39,563 nucleotides of DNA from Planctomycetota bacterium (GTDB lineage Bacteria; Planctomycetota; SZUA-567; H5-PLA8). The translations under genes and the position numbers were made by a program. The notes under the pieces were generated by a model, which was given only the letters and a program-made list of their open reading frames with translations, did not search any database and was not told the DNA's origin. The stretch covers positions 1 through 39,563 of the forward strand of contig JAHCJK010000031.1 of assembly GCA_026184295.1 (NCBI GenBank), read 5' to 3'. Shown here in pieces: positions 26,440 through 34,173 of this stretch (the stretch's first letter is position 1; every line of letters starts with the position of its first letter).

Positions 26440-27078
26440 TCAACCGTACGGTGTCAGCATGAAGAAGTAGCGTTCCAGCGGGTCGATGACCACGCCGAGC
26501 AGCCGGCTGCCGAGCATGATCGCCAGGATCATCGGGAGAAAGCCCATGCGCCGGAACTCGTCGAGCGGCCGGCGCAGGCCCAGCGGCAGCGCGGGGCGCA
26601 GGACGTCGTAGCCGTCCAGTCCCGGCAGCGGCAGCAGGTTGAAGATGCCCAGTACGAAGTTCCAGTAGGCGGTCCAGAGAAAGATCTGCGTGTTGTAGTA
26701 CCGCGGCTGCGCGATGGGCTTGATGTACAGCAGGCCGACGAAGAGGCCCATGATCGCGAAATTCGTCACCGGCCCGGCCAGCGCCACCAGGGCGCGGTCG
26801 CGCAGCGGCTTGCGGAAGCGGCTGGGGTCGATGGGACAGAACGCATAGCAGAAAAGAAAGCCGTTGGTCAGGTACATCAGCGCGGGAAAGACCATCGAAT
26901 AGAACCACGTCGGGAGCAACTGGGCCAGCGGGTCCCAGGTGAGCCGGCCGTGCCGCCCGGGGGTGGGATCGCCGAAATACGTGGCTGTATACGCATGCGC
27001 AAGTTCATGCAGCGAAACGCTATACAACACCAGAAACAGGGTGGCGACCTTGATGATCAGTTCATCTTGTTCGCTCAT
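26440..27078 (-). CDS. Site-2 protease family (M50) intramembrane metalloprotease
   Basis: The 212-residue polytopic protein carries the zinc motif 'HELAH' (24-28) in its first membrane helix and the second motif 'NLLPLPGLDGYD' with Asp155. This pair defines S2P/M50 intramembrane proteases, which cleave membrane-embedded regulators or signal-peptide remnants. Five or six hydrophobic segments are visible, and no PDZ or CBS domain, so it is of the small type. The ATG at 27078 has 'AGGA' upstream. It heads the run followed by a Ser/Thr kinase, scpA and pduO; small M50 genes next to scpA are a recurring arrangement in bacteria. The substrate is unknown. Confidence 0.92.
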   Translation of the reverse strand: MSEQDELIIKVATLFLVLYSVSLHELAHAYTATYFGDPTPGRHGRLTWDPLAQLLPTWFYSMVFPALMYLTNGFLFCYAFCPIDPSRFRKPLRDRALVALAGPVTNFAIMGLFVGLLYIKPIAQPRYYNTQIFLWTAYWNFVLGIFNLLPLPGLDGYDVLRPALPLGLRRPLDEFRRMGFLPMILAIMLGSRLLGVVIDPLERYFFMLTPYG

Positions 27079-27101
27079 GCGCGCATCCTGTGGCCCCGCG
27101 A

Positions 27102-27107
27102 ACTATA
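27102..27107 (-). promoter_or_regulatory. Possible -10 element upstream of the site-2 protease
   Basis: On the minus strand TATAGT matches the -10 consensus at 5 of 6 positions, 24 bases before ATG 27078. No matching -35 hexamer at 16-18 bases is seen. Confidence 0.3.
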
Positions 27108-27164
27108 CCCAACCGCAAGGGCGCTTTCCACCTGAGTTGCCAGGGCGGCTTGCTGTTACGCGAT

Positions 27165-27641
27165 TTAGCGCAGAGCTTTCGGATGCCAGCGTTTCATCGT
27201 GGCCAGGCGCGCGTTGGTGAAGCGCGGATCCTCGGTCACCTCGCGCGTCAGCCATGCGGGGAGCGGCTTCGGCAGCGGCGCGCGCGCCGATGGCAGTTCG
27301 ATCTCGGCGGTCCAGAGGCCCTTGTGGCGGCCGAGGTATTCGTCGATTTCCCAGGGGCCCAGGCGGGTGCGAATCTTCGAGATCTGGAGCGTCCCGCACA
27401 GGGCGAGCATGGCGCGGCCGTCGGCGAGCGGGATCGGGTACTCGAACTCCGCGCGCACGCGCAGGCCGCGGCCCTTCACCGTCAGCAGGGCGTGGGCCTT
27501 GCCCTTCGGCGGCGTGACGATACGCACGCGCACGACCGGTTCCAGCGAGAGGAATCCCTGGTCGAGCCGTTCGCCTTTGGGGCGCCGGGCGGGCAGGCGC
27601 GCGGGATCGACGAGGTAGCGGCGTTCGATTTCGAGGCCCAT
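27165..27641 (-). CDS. CYTH-domain (triphosphate tunnel metalloenzyme) protein
   Basis: The 158-residue product is a single CYTH domain. The N terminus 'EIERRYLV' fits the ExExK signature with Arg8 in place of Lys. Alternating charged strands follow: 'VRVRIV', 'ALLTVKGRG', 'RAEFEYPIP', 'WEIDEYLG', 'WTAEIELPS' and the C-terminal 'TREVTEDPRFTNARLA'. This pattern lines a tunnel that binds a triphosphate with divalent metal. Bacterial members hydrolyse inorganic triphosphate or nucleoside triphosphates, and a few are class IV adenylate cyclases; the sequence alone does not decide which. No CHAD domain is fused. It lies 86 bases upstream of the site-2 protease on the same strand and 37 bases after the PA14/NPCBM gene. 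Confidence 0.9.
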   Translation of the reverse strand: MGLEIERRYLVDPARLPARRPKGERLDQGFLSLEPVVRVRIVTPPKGKAHALLTVKGRGLRVRAEFEYPIPLADGRAMLALCGTLQISKIRTRLGPWEIDEYLGRHKGLWTAEIELPSARAPLPKPLPAWLTREVTEDPRFTNARLATMKRWHPKALR

Positions 27642-27678
27642 GCGGGAAGGTTTAGTGGATGGCGCGGCGGCGTAAAAG

Positions 27679-30669
27679 CTACTTTGTCAAAAACGGTTCG
27701 ATCCAGAGCGGGTGCGCGTAGCCCTGCTCCGTGGCGGACGCGCGCAGTTCCAGCTTTTCGACGTCGGTCACGTCCAGCACGCAGGGAACGGGCGCGGCGC
27801 CGGGCTTGGCCTCGTTGCTGAACCAGGCTTCCTTGCCGTCCAGCGCCACGACGAACTTCATGCGGCCCTTGAAGGCTCTGCCCGTGTCGTTGATGGCCGC
27901 GCCGAGGTCCAGCCGGCGGTACTGTTTGCCCAGCGTGTACACGATCGACGAGTCCGCGTGCGCGTACAGCCAGTGCGCGGGCTTGACGCCCCCGACGGAA
28001 ATATCCGCCACCTCGGCCGAACCTTTCCGGAACTTCCCGAACCCGACCTTGGCGGTCTCGGCGAGGTCGCTCAGGTAGGCCCGCGCGCCCGCCGGCGGAG
28101 GAAGCGCGGGGCCGCGGTGGAAGAGCACCGAGCCGGGCACCGTCTGTTCCGCGAAGCCGTCCTTCAGCGCCCAGAGAAACCGGATCTCCGCGCCGGAAGT
28201 GGCCTCGAAGTAATCGAGCACGAACGGATGGTACCCTTCCGCGAGTTCGATCTCGCCCGCCGTCCGTTCGGGCGGGTGGTGGACCCAGCGGTCGAAGACG
28301 CTCTTCCCGGCGACCGTCAGCCGCGAGCCGTCGTCGCTGAACGTCGCGAAGGTATAGCGCCCGGCGGCGGCCACCTTGATCAACCCGGTGTAGCGCCCCG
28401 AGAAGTTGTCCACCGGCACGGCAGGCCCCGGCGAACCGCGGTCGAAATCGTGGTCGATGTTCGATTCGACCCGGGTCATGCACAGGTCGGCGGCCTCGAA
28501 GGTGTTGCCTTTGTAATACGCGGCTTCGACGCCGGGCAGGAGCGGGTGCAGCCCGAGTTCGACCTGCTCGAGCCGGGCCTTCAGCTCCGCGGCGTGCGTT
28601 TCCACCCAGCGCGTGGACCCGAAGCGCTGCTGCAGGTCCTGGAAAGCGCGCTGGGCATCCGGCCAGGCCGCGGCCTTGACGCAGGCTTCGCCTTTGTCCC
28701 AGAGGGCGCGCGCGCCGGCCTCCTGTTCGCCCAGTTCCAGGGTCTCGACCTGCTTCAGGTAGCGCTCGGCGCGTTCGAGACCCGCGTCCTTCGCGCCGGC
28801 AAAGCAGCTCTTGGCCATCGCCGCGTCGCCGATGCAGAGGTACAGGAGCCCGCGCCGCCGCAGGTCTTCCCTGCGCCCGTCGCCCGCGGCCCGCGGGAGC
28901 AGCGCCACCAGGTCGCCGGGTTCGAGCTGGTCGCCGGAGAAGGCGATCTCCGCGCCGCCGGACATGCGCAGGCTCATGTCGCCGCGCTTGGCGTCGGTCT
29001 TGAGCGTCCCCGCGATCGAACGGCCCGAGAGCGTCAGCGTCACGCTCTTGCCCGCCTGCGCCTTCAGCGCTTCGAGCGCCGCCTGCTTGGCCTCCACGAG
29101 CGCCTTGAGGTCGTCGGCCTCCAGCGCGGCGGCCTCCGCGACGGGCGCGTAGCGTTCGAGCCTGGCCTTGTCTTCCAGCGCCTTCTTCGCCTCGGCAAAG
29201 CGCCCCGCTTTCAGGAACGGCTGCGCCTCCCGGCGAAGTTCGGCCACGAGTTCCGCGGCGAACAGTTCGGCCACGCGCGCGGCGGCGTCGGGGTCGTTCG
29301 CGGCGGGGGTTTCCTTGCCTTCGGCCTGGCCCGTGGCGGGCGCGGCGGGCGCGGCCTCGCCCGTGGCGTCGAAGAAGACCGCGGAGCAGAGCCCGCGCGC
29401 GCGGCTGGTGTTGGAGCGGAAGACGAAATGGACGTTGCCGGCGATCTCGTAGATCAGGTAACCGCCCTTCCCGATAAACCCGCCTTTGATCTGGCGGGAA
29501 TGCAATACCTCCTGCGAACCCGCGTCGCGGACTTCCACGGTAAGGTCCCGGTCGAGCCCTCCCGTGGCGAAAAAGAGGGCCACGCGGTGCGGCTTGTCGT
29601 CGGTAAAGGCGAGCTTGTAGGTCATGGCGCCGTTGGTCGGCACGACGTCGTAGCAGAGGCGGCGGGATGCGCCGTCCGGCGCGTCCAGCCAATGATCGCC
29701 GGGCGTGTCGCTCATCAGGCCCCGAATCTCATCGTTGTCGGTGGTGAACGAGCCGACGTAGGACGGCAGCTTGAGCAGGTCCGTGGCGCGGTCCTTGGCG
29801 ATGGCGCCCTTGGGCGCCTGCCGCTTGTCGAGGAAGCCCGGCAGGTAGTACCCGTCCTGTCCGTGCACGCCTTTCCAGTGCCCGCGGGTCGTCTCGTCGG
29901 TGCCGGCCAGCGCGGCGCGCGCCTTGCCGCCCGGCGGAGGTTCCTGCGGCTTGGGGTCGCCGCCCTCGGCGGCCCCCGTCTTCGCTTCGGGGTCGGTCTT
30001 TTCGGCCGTGCCGGCCTTGGCCTTCCATTCGGCCAGGAGAGCGCGCGCGCGCGCGGCCAGGATGGAATCCTTGTACGTCTCGAGATACGCCTCGATCCGC
30101 GCGACCCGCCCCGCGGCGTCGCCGGCCTCCCGGCCCTCGAACCGCGTCAGCAGGACGAAGGCCTTTTCGTCCGGGGCGGCCTCGGCGGGCACGGGATCCG
30201 GCTGGGGCACGAAACGCGGCGCGGGCTCGGGCGCCGGCCTGACGGCGTTCACCCGCGCGGGCGGCACGGCCGGAGGCGGCACGGGCGCGGGCTGCGCCGG
30301 GCGCGCTTCCTCCACGGGCTTGCGCGACGACCCGGACATCAGGGCGATCAGCAGGACGGCGATCGCCACGCCCACGGCGATGCCGATCGCCGTCGCGTTC
30401 GACTTGGCTCCGGGCCGCGCCGCCGGCGCCGGGCGCGCCCCGGCGGGCGCGGCGCTCTTGCCGCTGGCGGTCTGAATCTGGATCGAGGAAGTCTTCTCGG
30501 AAGCGCGGTGCGCCGGGACCATCTTGTGGCTCGACGAACGCCCCGCCGTCTTGCCGGGCAGGCACTTCTCGCAGTGGACCTTGCCTTCGGGCGTGCGGAT
30601 CGCACGGCCGTCGGTCAGGTCCTTTTCAGGGATGCGGAAGCCGCAACTGTCGCAATAAAGAATCTGCAT
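27679..30669 (-). CDS. Zinc-ribbon, single-TM protein with PA14 and NPCBM domains
   Basis: The 996-residue product begins with a zinc ribbon (Cys6, Cys9, Cys33, Cys36). Then come a membrane helix at 93-113, a Pro-rich spacer, a beta-rich domain at about 265-435, a coiled coil at about 455-540, a small beta domain at about 540-590, TPR-like helices at about 600-705, a PA14 domain at about 712-850 and a C-terminal NPCBM carbohydrate-binding module at about 863-994 ('YLSDLA', 'YAHADSSIVYTLG', 'VVALDGKEAWFS'). PA14 and NPCBM often bind glycans, so the outer part probably contacts a polysaccharide; that is inference. From 540 to 850 it is paralogous to the kinase upstream. I chose ATG 30669, which starts at the zinc ribbon; the frame extends to 30726 without support. 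The 108-base gap to the kinase gene holds a GC-rich hairpin at 30699-30722. Confidence 0.87.
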   Translation of the reverse strand: MQILYCDSCGFRIPEKDLTDGRAIRTPEGKVHCEKCLPGKTAGRSSSHKMVPAHRASEKTSSIQIQTASGKSAAPAGARPAPAARPGAKSNATAIGIAVGVAIAVLLIALMSGSSRKPVEEARPAQPAPVPPPAVPPARVNAVRPAPEPAPRFVPQPDPVPAEAAPDEKAFVLLTRFEGREAGDAAGRVARIEAYLETYKDSILAARARALLAEWKAKAGTAEKTDPEAKTGAAEGGDPKPQEPPPGGKARAALAGTDETTRGHWKGVHGQDGYYLPGFLDKRQAPKGAIAKDRATDLLKLPSYVGSFTTDNDEIRGLMSDTPGDHWLDAPDGASRRLCYDVVPTNGAMTYKLAFTDDKPHRVALFFATGGLDRDLTVEVRDAGSQEVLHSRQIKGGFIGKGGYLIYEIAGNVHFVFRSNTSRARGLCSAVFFDATGEAAPAAPATGQAEGKETPAANDPDAAARVAELFAAELVAELRREAQPFLKAGRFAEAKKALEDKARLERYAPVAEAAALEADDLKALVEAKQAALEALKAQAGKSVTLTLSGRSIAGTLKTDAKRGDMSLRMSGGAEIAFSGDQLEPGDLVALLPRAAGDGRREDLRRRGLLYLCIGDAAMAKSCFAGAKDAGLERAERYLKQVETLELGEQEAGARALWDKGEACVKAAAWPDAQRAFQDLQQRFGSTRWVETHAAELKARLEQVELGLHPLLPGVEAAYYKGNTFEAADLCMTRVESNIDHDFDRGSPGPAVPVDNFSGRYTGLIKVAAAGRYTFATFSDDGSRLTVAGKSVFDRWVHHPPERTAGEIELAEGYHPFVLDYFEATSGAEIRFLWALKDGFAEQTVPGSVLFHRGPALPPPAGARAYLSDLAETAKVGFGKFRKGSAEVADISVGGVKPAHWLYAHADSSIVYTLGKQYRRLDLGAAINDTGRAFKGRMKFVVALDGKEAWFSNEAKPGAAPVPCVLDVTDVEKLELRASATEQGYAHPLWIEPFLTK

Positions 30670-30777
30670 TCGGTTCGGTTCTGCCGGAACGATGCGCCAC
30701 GCCCGGGCCCGGGGCCCGGCGTGCACTGGTGGTCTGGTCGGTGCCCGTGCGCACCCCGTGTCGCACGGTATCCCGGC

Positions 30778-33700
30778 TTACTCGTCCTTGGGCGCTTTTC
30801 GCGGATCGTGGAACAGCGCGCTGGCAGGAACGATCTGCCGGGGAATCTGTTTGCCGAGCGTCCAGAAAAGCCGGCAGTGCGCGGCTCCGGAACGTTCGTA
30901 GTAATCTACGCGAAGCTCGTGCATGCCTTCCTTCAGGTCCACGGGCGGGTTCTGTTTGTTCTTGTTCCGCTCCCATTCGTCCTGGACCAGTTTGTCGTCG
31001 ATGTACAGGCGCGCGCCCTCGTCGGCGTCCAGGTCGAAGTCGTAGCGCCCTTCCTTCTCGACCTTCAGGAACCCGAACCAGCGCGCGGAGAAATCGTCGC
31101 GCGGGCCGTTGGGATACGCCGAACGCTTGCCCACGTCCCACGCCAGCGTCTTCACGATCTCGGTCGAACCCACGTTGCGGTCGTCCACCTTCTCGTTCTT
31201 GTAGAAGACGGCGATCAGCCCCGGCTTGTACGGGTTCAGGATCGCATCGATCTCGGCCACGCGGTCCTTCATCGCGCCGGCCTGCTGTTCCGCGAACTTG
31301 GACTTCCCGTGCGTGCGGGCGAACTCGTCGTAGGCCTCCTGCGCCTCCTTCCACTGCTTGGCGGCAAAGAGTTCCTCGGCCTTGCCCCAGGCCTTGCGCG
31401 CGCTGGCTTCGGCCTCGCCCAGCGCCAGCGCTTCCAGGCGGCCGAGGTACGCGTCGGCGGCGGGCAGGCCGGCGGCCTTGGCTTTCTCGAAACGGTCCTT
31501 CGCGGCGGCGAGGTCGCCCGCGGCCAGGAAGAGCAGGCCGCGCTGGCGCTGGTCTTCGCCCGCGCCTTCCTTGGCGGGCGGGGCGAAGCGGTCGATGTCG
31601 GCGGCGGAAATCTGTTCGGCGTTGAAGGTGATCTCGGGGCCGTCGCCGAGCTTCAGCGTCAGGCCGCCGCGGTCGTTGGCGGCCACTTCGCCTTCGATGG
31701 GCGCGCTGCCCTTGGTCACCTTGATGCGTGCGCCCGGCTTGGCGTTGACGGCTTCGAGCGCGCGCTTGCGCAGGGCCAGGACGGTCTCGACGTCGGCCTT
31801 CTCGGCCGCCAGGCCTTCCTTGGCGTCGGCGAAGGCGCGGTCGTTCATCTTCTTGTCCAGCAGCCCCAGCGCCTGCTCGAACTTGTTCTGTTCCAGCAGC
31901 GGGGCGAGTTCCTTGCGCGCGGCCTCGACCTGTTCCTGCGCCTTGGCCAGGCGCGCGGCCTGTTCTTTCTCGGCGGCTTTCTTAAGCGCGGCGATCTCGC
32001 CTTCCCACTTCTTGATCTCGCGGCGGGCCTCCTTGGCGGACGGCGCGAGCGGCGCGGGGATCTCATCGGCCTTCCCGGCCAGTTCGATGGCGGCGGCCAG
32101 GGCCTCGGGGGTCTTCTCGGCGGCCTTGGCGCGCGCATCGGCCAGGAACTTGGCCGCGGCGGCCTCGGCGCTTTCCTTCACCGGGGCGCGCGCCCCGTCG
32201 AGCAGCGGCTTCCAGTCGAAGGCGCGCAGGTTCGCGGGCACGGCCTCGTCGCTCAGTGCGGCCGACGCGGCCGAGAAATCGTTCTTGGAGAGTTCGGCCT
32301 TGGCCTTTTCCATCGGGCCCTTCAAGGCCTCCTGCATCGCGGCGGTCCAGGTCTTCTGCAGCGCGGCGAGGGCCTCGGCCGCGCCGTCGGCGCTGGGCGT
32401 CCCGCGCGCCTGCGCGGCGGCCTGCGTGAGCAGCTTCTGCGCTTCGGCGAAAGAGTCGGGGTGTTCCTTCACGTAGCCCTGCGCCGCTTCCAGGGCCTGG
32501 CGGGCGCGTTCTTCGCGCGCGGTGGGACCGGCGGCTTTCACGTCCACCTTAGGCGCGCCGGCGTCGGACTCGGGCACGGACGGAGCCGGCGCCTCGGCGG
32601 CGTGCTTTTCAGGCGTCGCGTGCGTGGCGGCCGATTCGGCCTTGGGAGGCTTGTTGGAACCGCTCCCGGCCACCAGCAGGACGACCACCAGGATGGCCGC
32701 GATCGTGCCCGCGGCGACCCACATCAGCACCGCGTTGTTCGCGTTGGGCTTGCCCGCCTTGCTCGCGGTTCCGGCCGGGCCGGTGGGCGAGAGGCTGCCT
32801 GTCCGGTCGCCCACGATCACGGGCGAGGCCGGGCCGGTGGTGCCGCGCGGCTGAACCGGCGTGCGCGGGCCCGTCGTGCCGCGCGCGCCGATGGGCGCCC
32901 GCGGGCCGGTGGTGTTCGTGGACGAACGCCCCTTGGCGCCCTTGCCCGCCTGGACATGCTTGAGCGGCTTGCCCGCCTGCAGCGCCTGCAAATCCTCGAT
33001 CAGGGCCGTGGGGTGGGGGTAGCGTTCGTCGCGGTTGCGCGCGCAGAGCTTCTCGACGATGCGCGCCGCCCCGACGCCGATCTCCGGGCGCTTGGCGCGC
33101 GGGTCGGGCACGTCCTCGGCGAGGTGCCGCGCCATGATCCCGCGCGCGTCGTTGCCTTCGAAAGGCGTCGCGTTGGTCAGCAACTGGTAGAACGAGCAGC
33201 CCAGCGAGTACAGGTCGGCGCGCGTATCCAGGTCTTCCTGGCCGCGGGCGGCTTCGGGCGAGATGTAGTGCGGCGTGCCGACGGCCTTCTTCGGCTGCTT
33301 CTCCTTGGTTTCGTCCTCTTCGGCGTCGGCCCCCGCGGCGCAGGCCAGGCCCATGTCGAGCAACTTGGCGATGCCGTGGGGCGTGACGATGACGTTCTCG
33401 GGCTTCACGTCGCGGTGGATGATGTTCTTGGTCAGGGCGTGTTCCAGGGCCTTGGCGATGTGGAGCGTGTACTTCACCGCGTCGGCCTCGGGGAGCGCGC
33501 CGTTTTCGGCCAGCACCTTGCGCAGGGTCTTGCCCTCGACGTACTCCATCGCGAAGTAGTGGTAGGGTTCGAAGAAACCGACGTCGAGGGCCGTGACGAT
33601 GTTCTCGTGGCTGAACTGCCCGGCCGCGCGGGCTTCCTTGACGAAGCGTTCGATGAACTGGGGGTCGGTGGCGTACTTGCGCGCGAGAATCTTGAGCGCG

Positions 33701-34032
33701 ACCACGCGGTCCATGCTGATCTGGCGCGCCTTGTAGACCACGCCCATCGCGCCCTGCCCGACCTTCTCCATGATCTCGAAGTTGCCCAGCCGCTTCACGC
33801 CGCCGGACTGTTCGCGCAGGAGTTCCGTCAGCGTGTCCTTGCTGATCGCTTTCTTCTTGAGCAGGATCGTGCCGAGGCGTTCGGAGAGGCCGAGCTTCTG
33901 GAGTTCGTCCTGCGCGCTCAGGGCGTCGCTGACCTGCGCGGGCGTGACCAAGCCGCGCTCAACGGCGATCTCGCCCAGCTTCTTGCGGCGGGCGGATTCG
34001 GAGGCGGGGGGCGCAGACTGGGCAGACTCCAA
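30778..34032 (-). CDS. Ser/Thr kinase with N-terminal MshEN-like repeats and extracellular PA14 domain
   Basis: Product of 1084 residues from the chosen start. Residues 18-41 and 52-75 are two MshEN-type 24-residue repeats. The kinase domain (85-345) has 'VGQGAMGVVYKA', Lys114 in 'VALKIL', 'HRDVKPEN' with Asp208, D226-Met-Gly in place of DFG, and 'GTPHYISPE'. A segment at about 374-405 repeats 'TTGPR'-type units three times. One membrane helix lies at 434-456. The outer region has Ala/Lys-rich coiled coil, a small beta domain ('EGEVAANDRGGLTLKLGDG'), TPR-like helices and a PA14 domain at about 940-1075. It looks like a receptor kinase with a cytoplasmic catalytic part. I prefer TTG 34032 because 'GGAGGGAG' lies eight bases upstream; GTG 34050 is the alternative. 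A promoter is predicted at 34101-34129. Confidence 0.92.
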   Translation of the reverse strand: MESAQSAPPASESARRKKLGEIAVERGLVTPAQVSDALSAQDELQKLGLSERLGTILLKKKAISKDTLTELLREQSGGVKRLGNFEIMEKVGQGAMGVVYKARQISMDRVVALKILARKYATDPQFIERFVKEARAAGQFSHENIVTALDVGFFEPYHYFAMEYVEGKTLRKVLAENGALPEADAVKYTLHIAKALEHALTKNIIHRDVKPENVIVTPHGIAKLLDMGLACAAGADAEEDETKEKQPKKAVGTPHYISPEAARGQEDLDTRADLYSLGCSFYQLLTNATPFEGNDARGIMARHLAEDVPDPRAKRPEIGVGAARIVEKLCARNRDERYPHPTALIEDLQALQAGKPLKHVQAGKGAKGRSSTNTTGPRAPIGARGTTGPRTPVQPRGTTGPASPVIVGDRTGSLSPTGPAGTASKAGKPNANNAVLMWVAAGTIAAILVVVLLVAGSGSNKPPKAESAATHATPEKHAAEAPAPSVPESDAGAPKVDVKAAGPTAREERARQALEAAQGYVKEHPDSFAEAQKLLTQAAAQARGTPSADGAAEALAALQKTWTAAMQEALKGPMEKAKAELSKNDFSAASAALSDEAVPANLRAFDWKPLLDGARAPVKESAEAAAAKFLADARAKAAEKTPEALAAAIELAGKADEIPAPLAPSAKEARREIKKWEGEIAALKKAAEKEQAARLAKAQEQVEAARKELAPLLEQNKFEQALGLLDKKMNDRAFADAKEGLAAEKADVETVLALRKRALEAVNAKPGARIKVTKGSAPIEGEVAANDRGGLTLKLGDGPEITFNAEQISAADIDRFAPPAKEGAGEDQRQRGLLFLAAGDLAAAKDRFEKAKAAGLPAADAYLGRLEALALGEAEASARKAWGKAEELFAAKQWKEAQEAYDEFARTHGKSKFAEQQAGAMKDRVAEIDAILNPYKPGLIAVFYKNEKVDDRNVGSTEIVKTLAWDVGKRSAYPNGPRDDFSARWFGFLKVEKEGRYDFDLDADEGARLYIDDKLVQDEWERNKNKQNPPVDLKEGMHELRVDYYERSGAAHCRLFWTLGKQIPRQIVPASALFHDPRKAPKDE

Positions 34033-34100
34033 AAGACCGGCTCCCTCCACGATGGCGACCGTCTTCCAGATAGACGCCGTACGACCGCGTCAAGCTGCGT

Positions 34101-34129
34101 ATTCTAAAGAAGTTCCGTGCACCCGTGAA
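34101..34129 (-). promoter_or_regulatory. Predicted sigma70-like promoter for the PA14 kinase gene
   Basis: On the minus strand TTCACG (34129-34124) and TAGAAT (34106-34101) are separated by 17 bases; matches to consensus are 4/6 and 5/6. It sits between the aspartate kinase stop and the kinase start, so the kinase can be transcribed on its own. Confidence 0.5.
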
Positions 34130-34173
34130 GGGCTTTATTAGGAAATCGAAGGGAACTCGGGCCGGGGGCCGGG

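Noticed and set aside
30699..30722. Very GC-rich hairpin between the PA14 kinase and the PA14/NPCBM gene
   Set aside because: No T-run follows on the minus strand, so it is not supported as a terminator. It may slow transcription or stabilise mRNA, but nothing shows this.
27712..34107. Open frame of 2131 codons on the plus strand opposite both PA14 genes
   Set aside because: It spans two clear minus-strand genes and their intergenic gap, shows no domain, and its composition is that of an antisense shadow.
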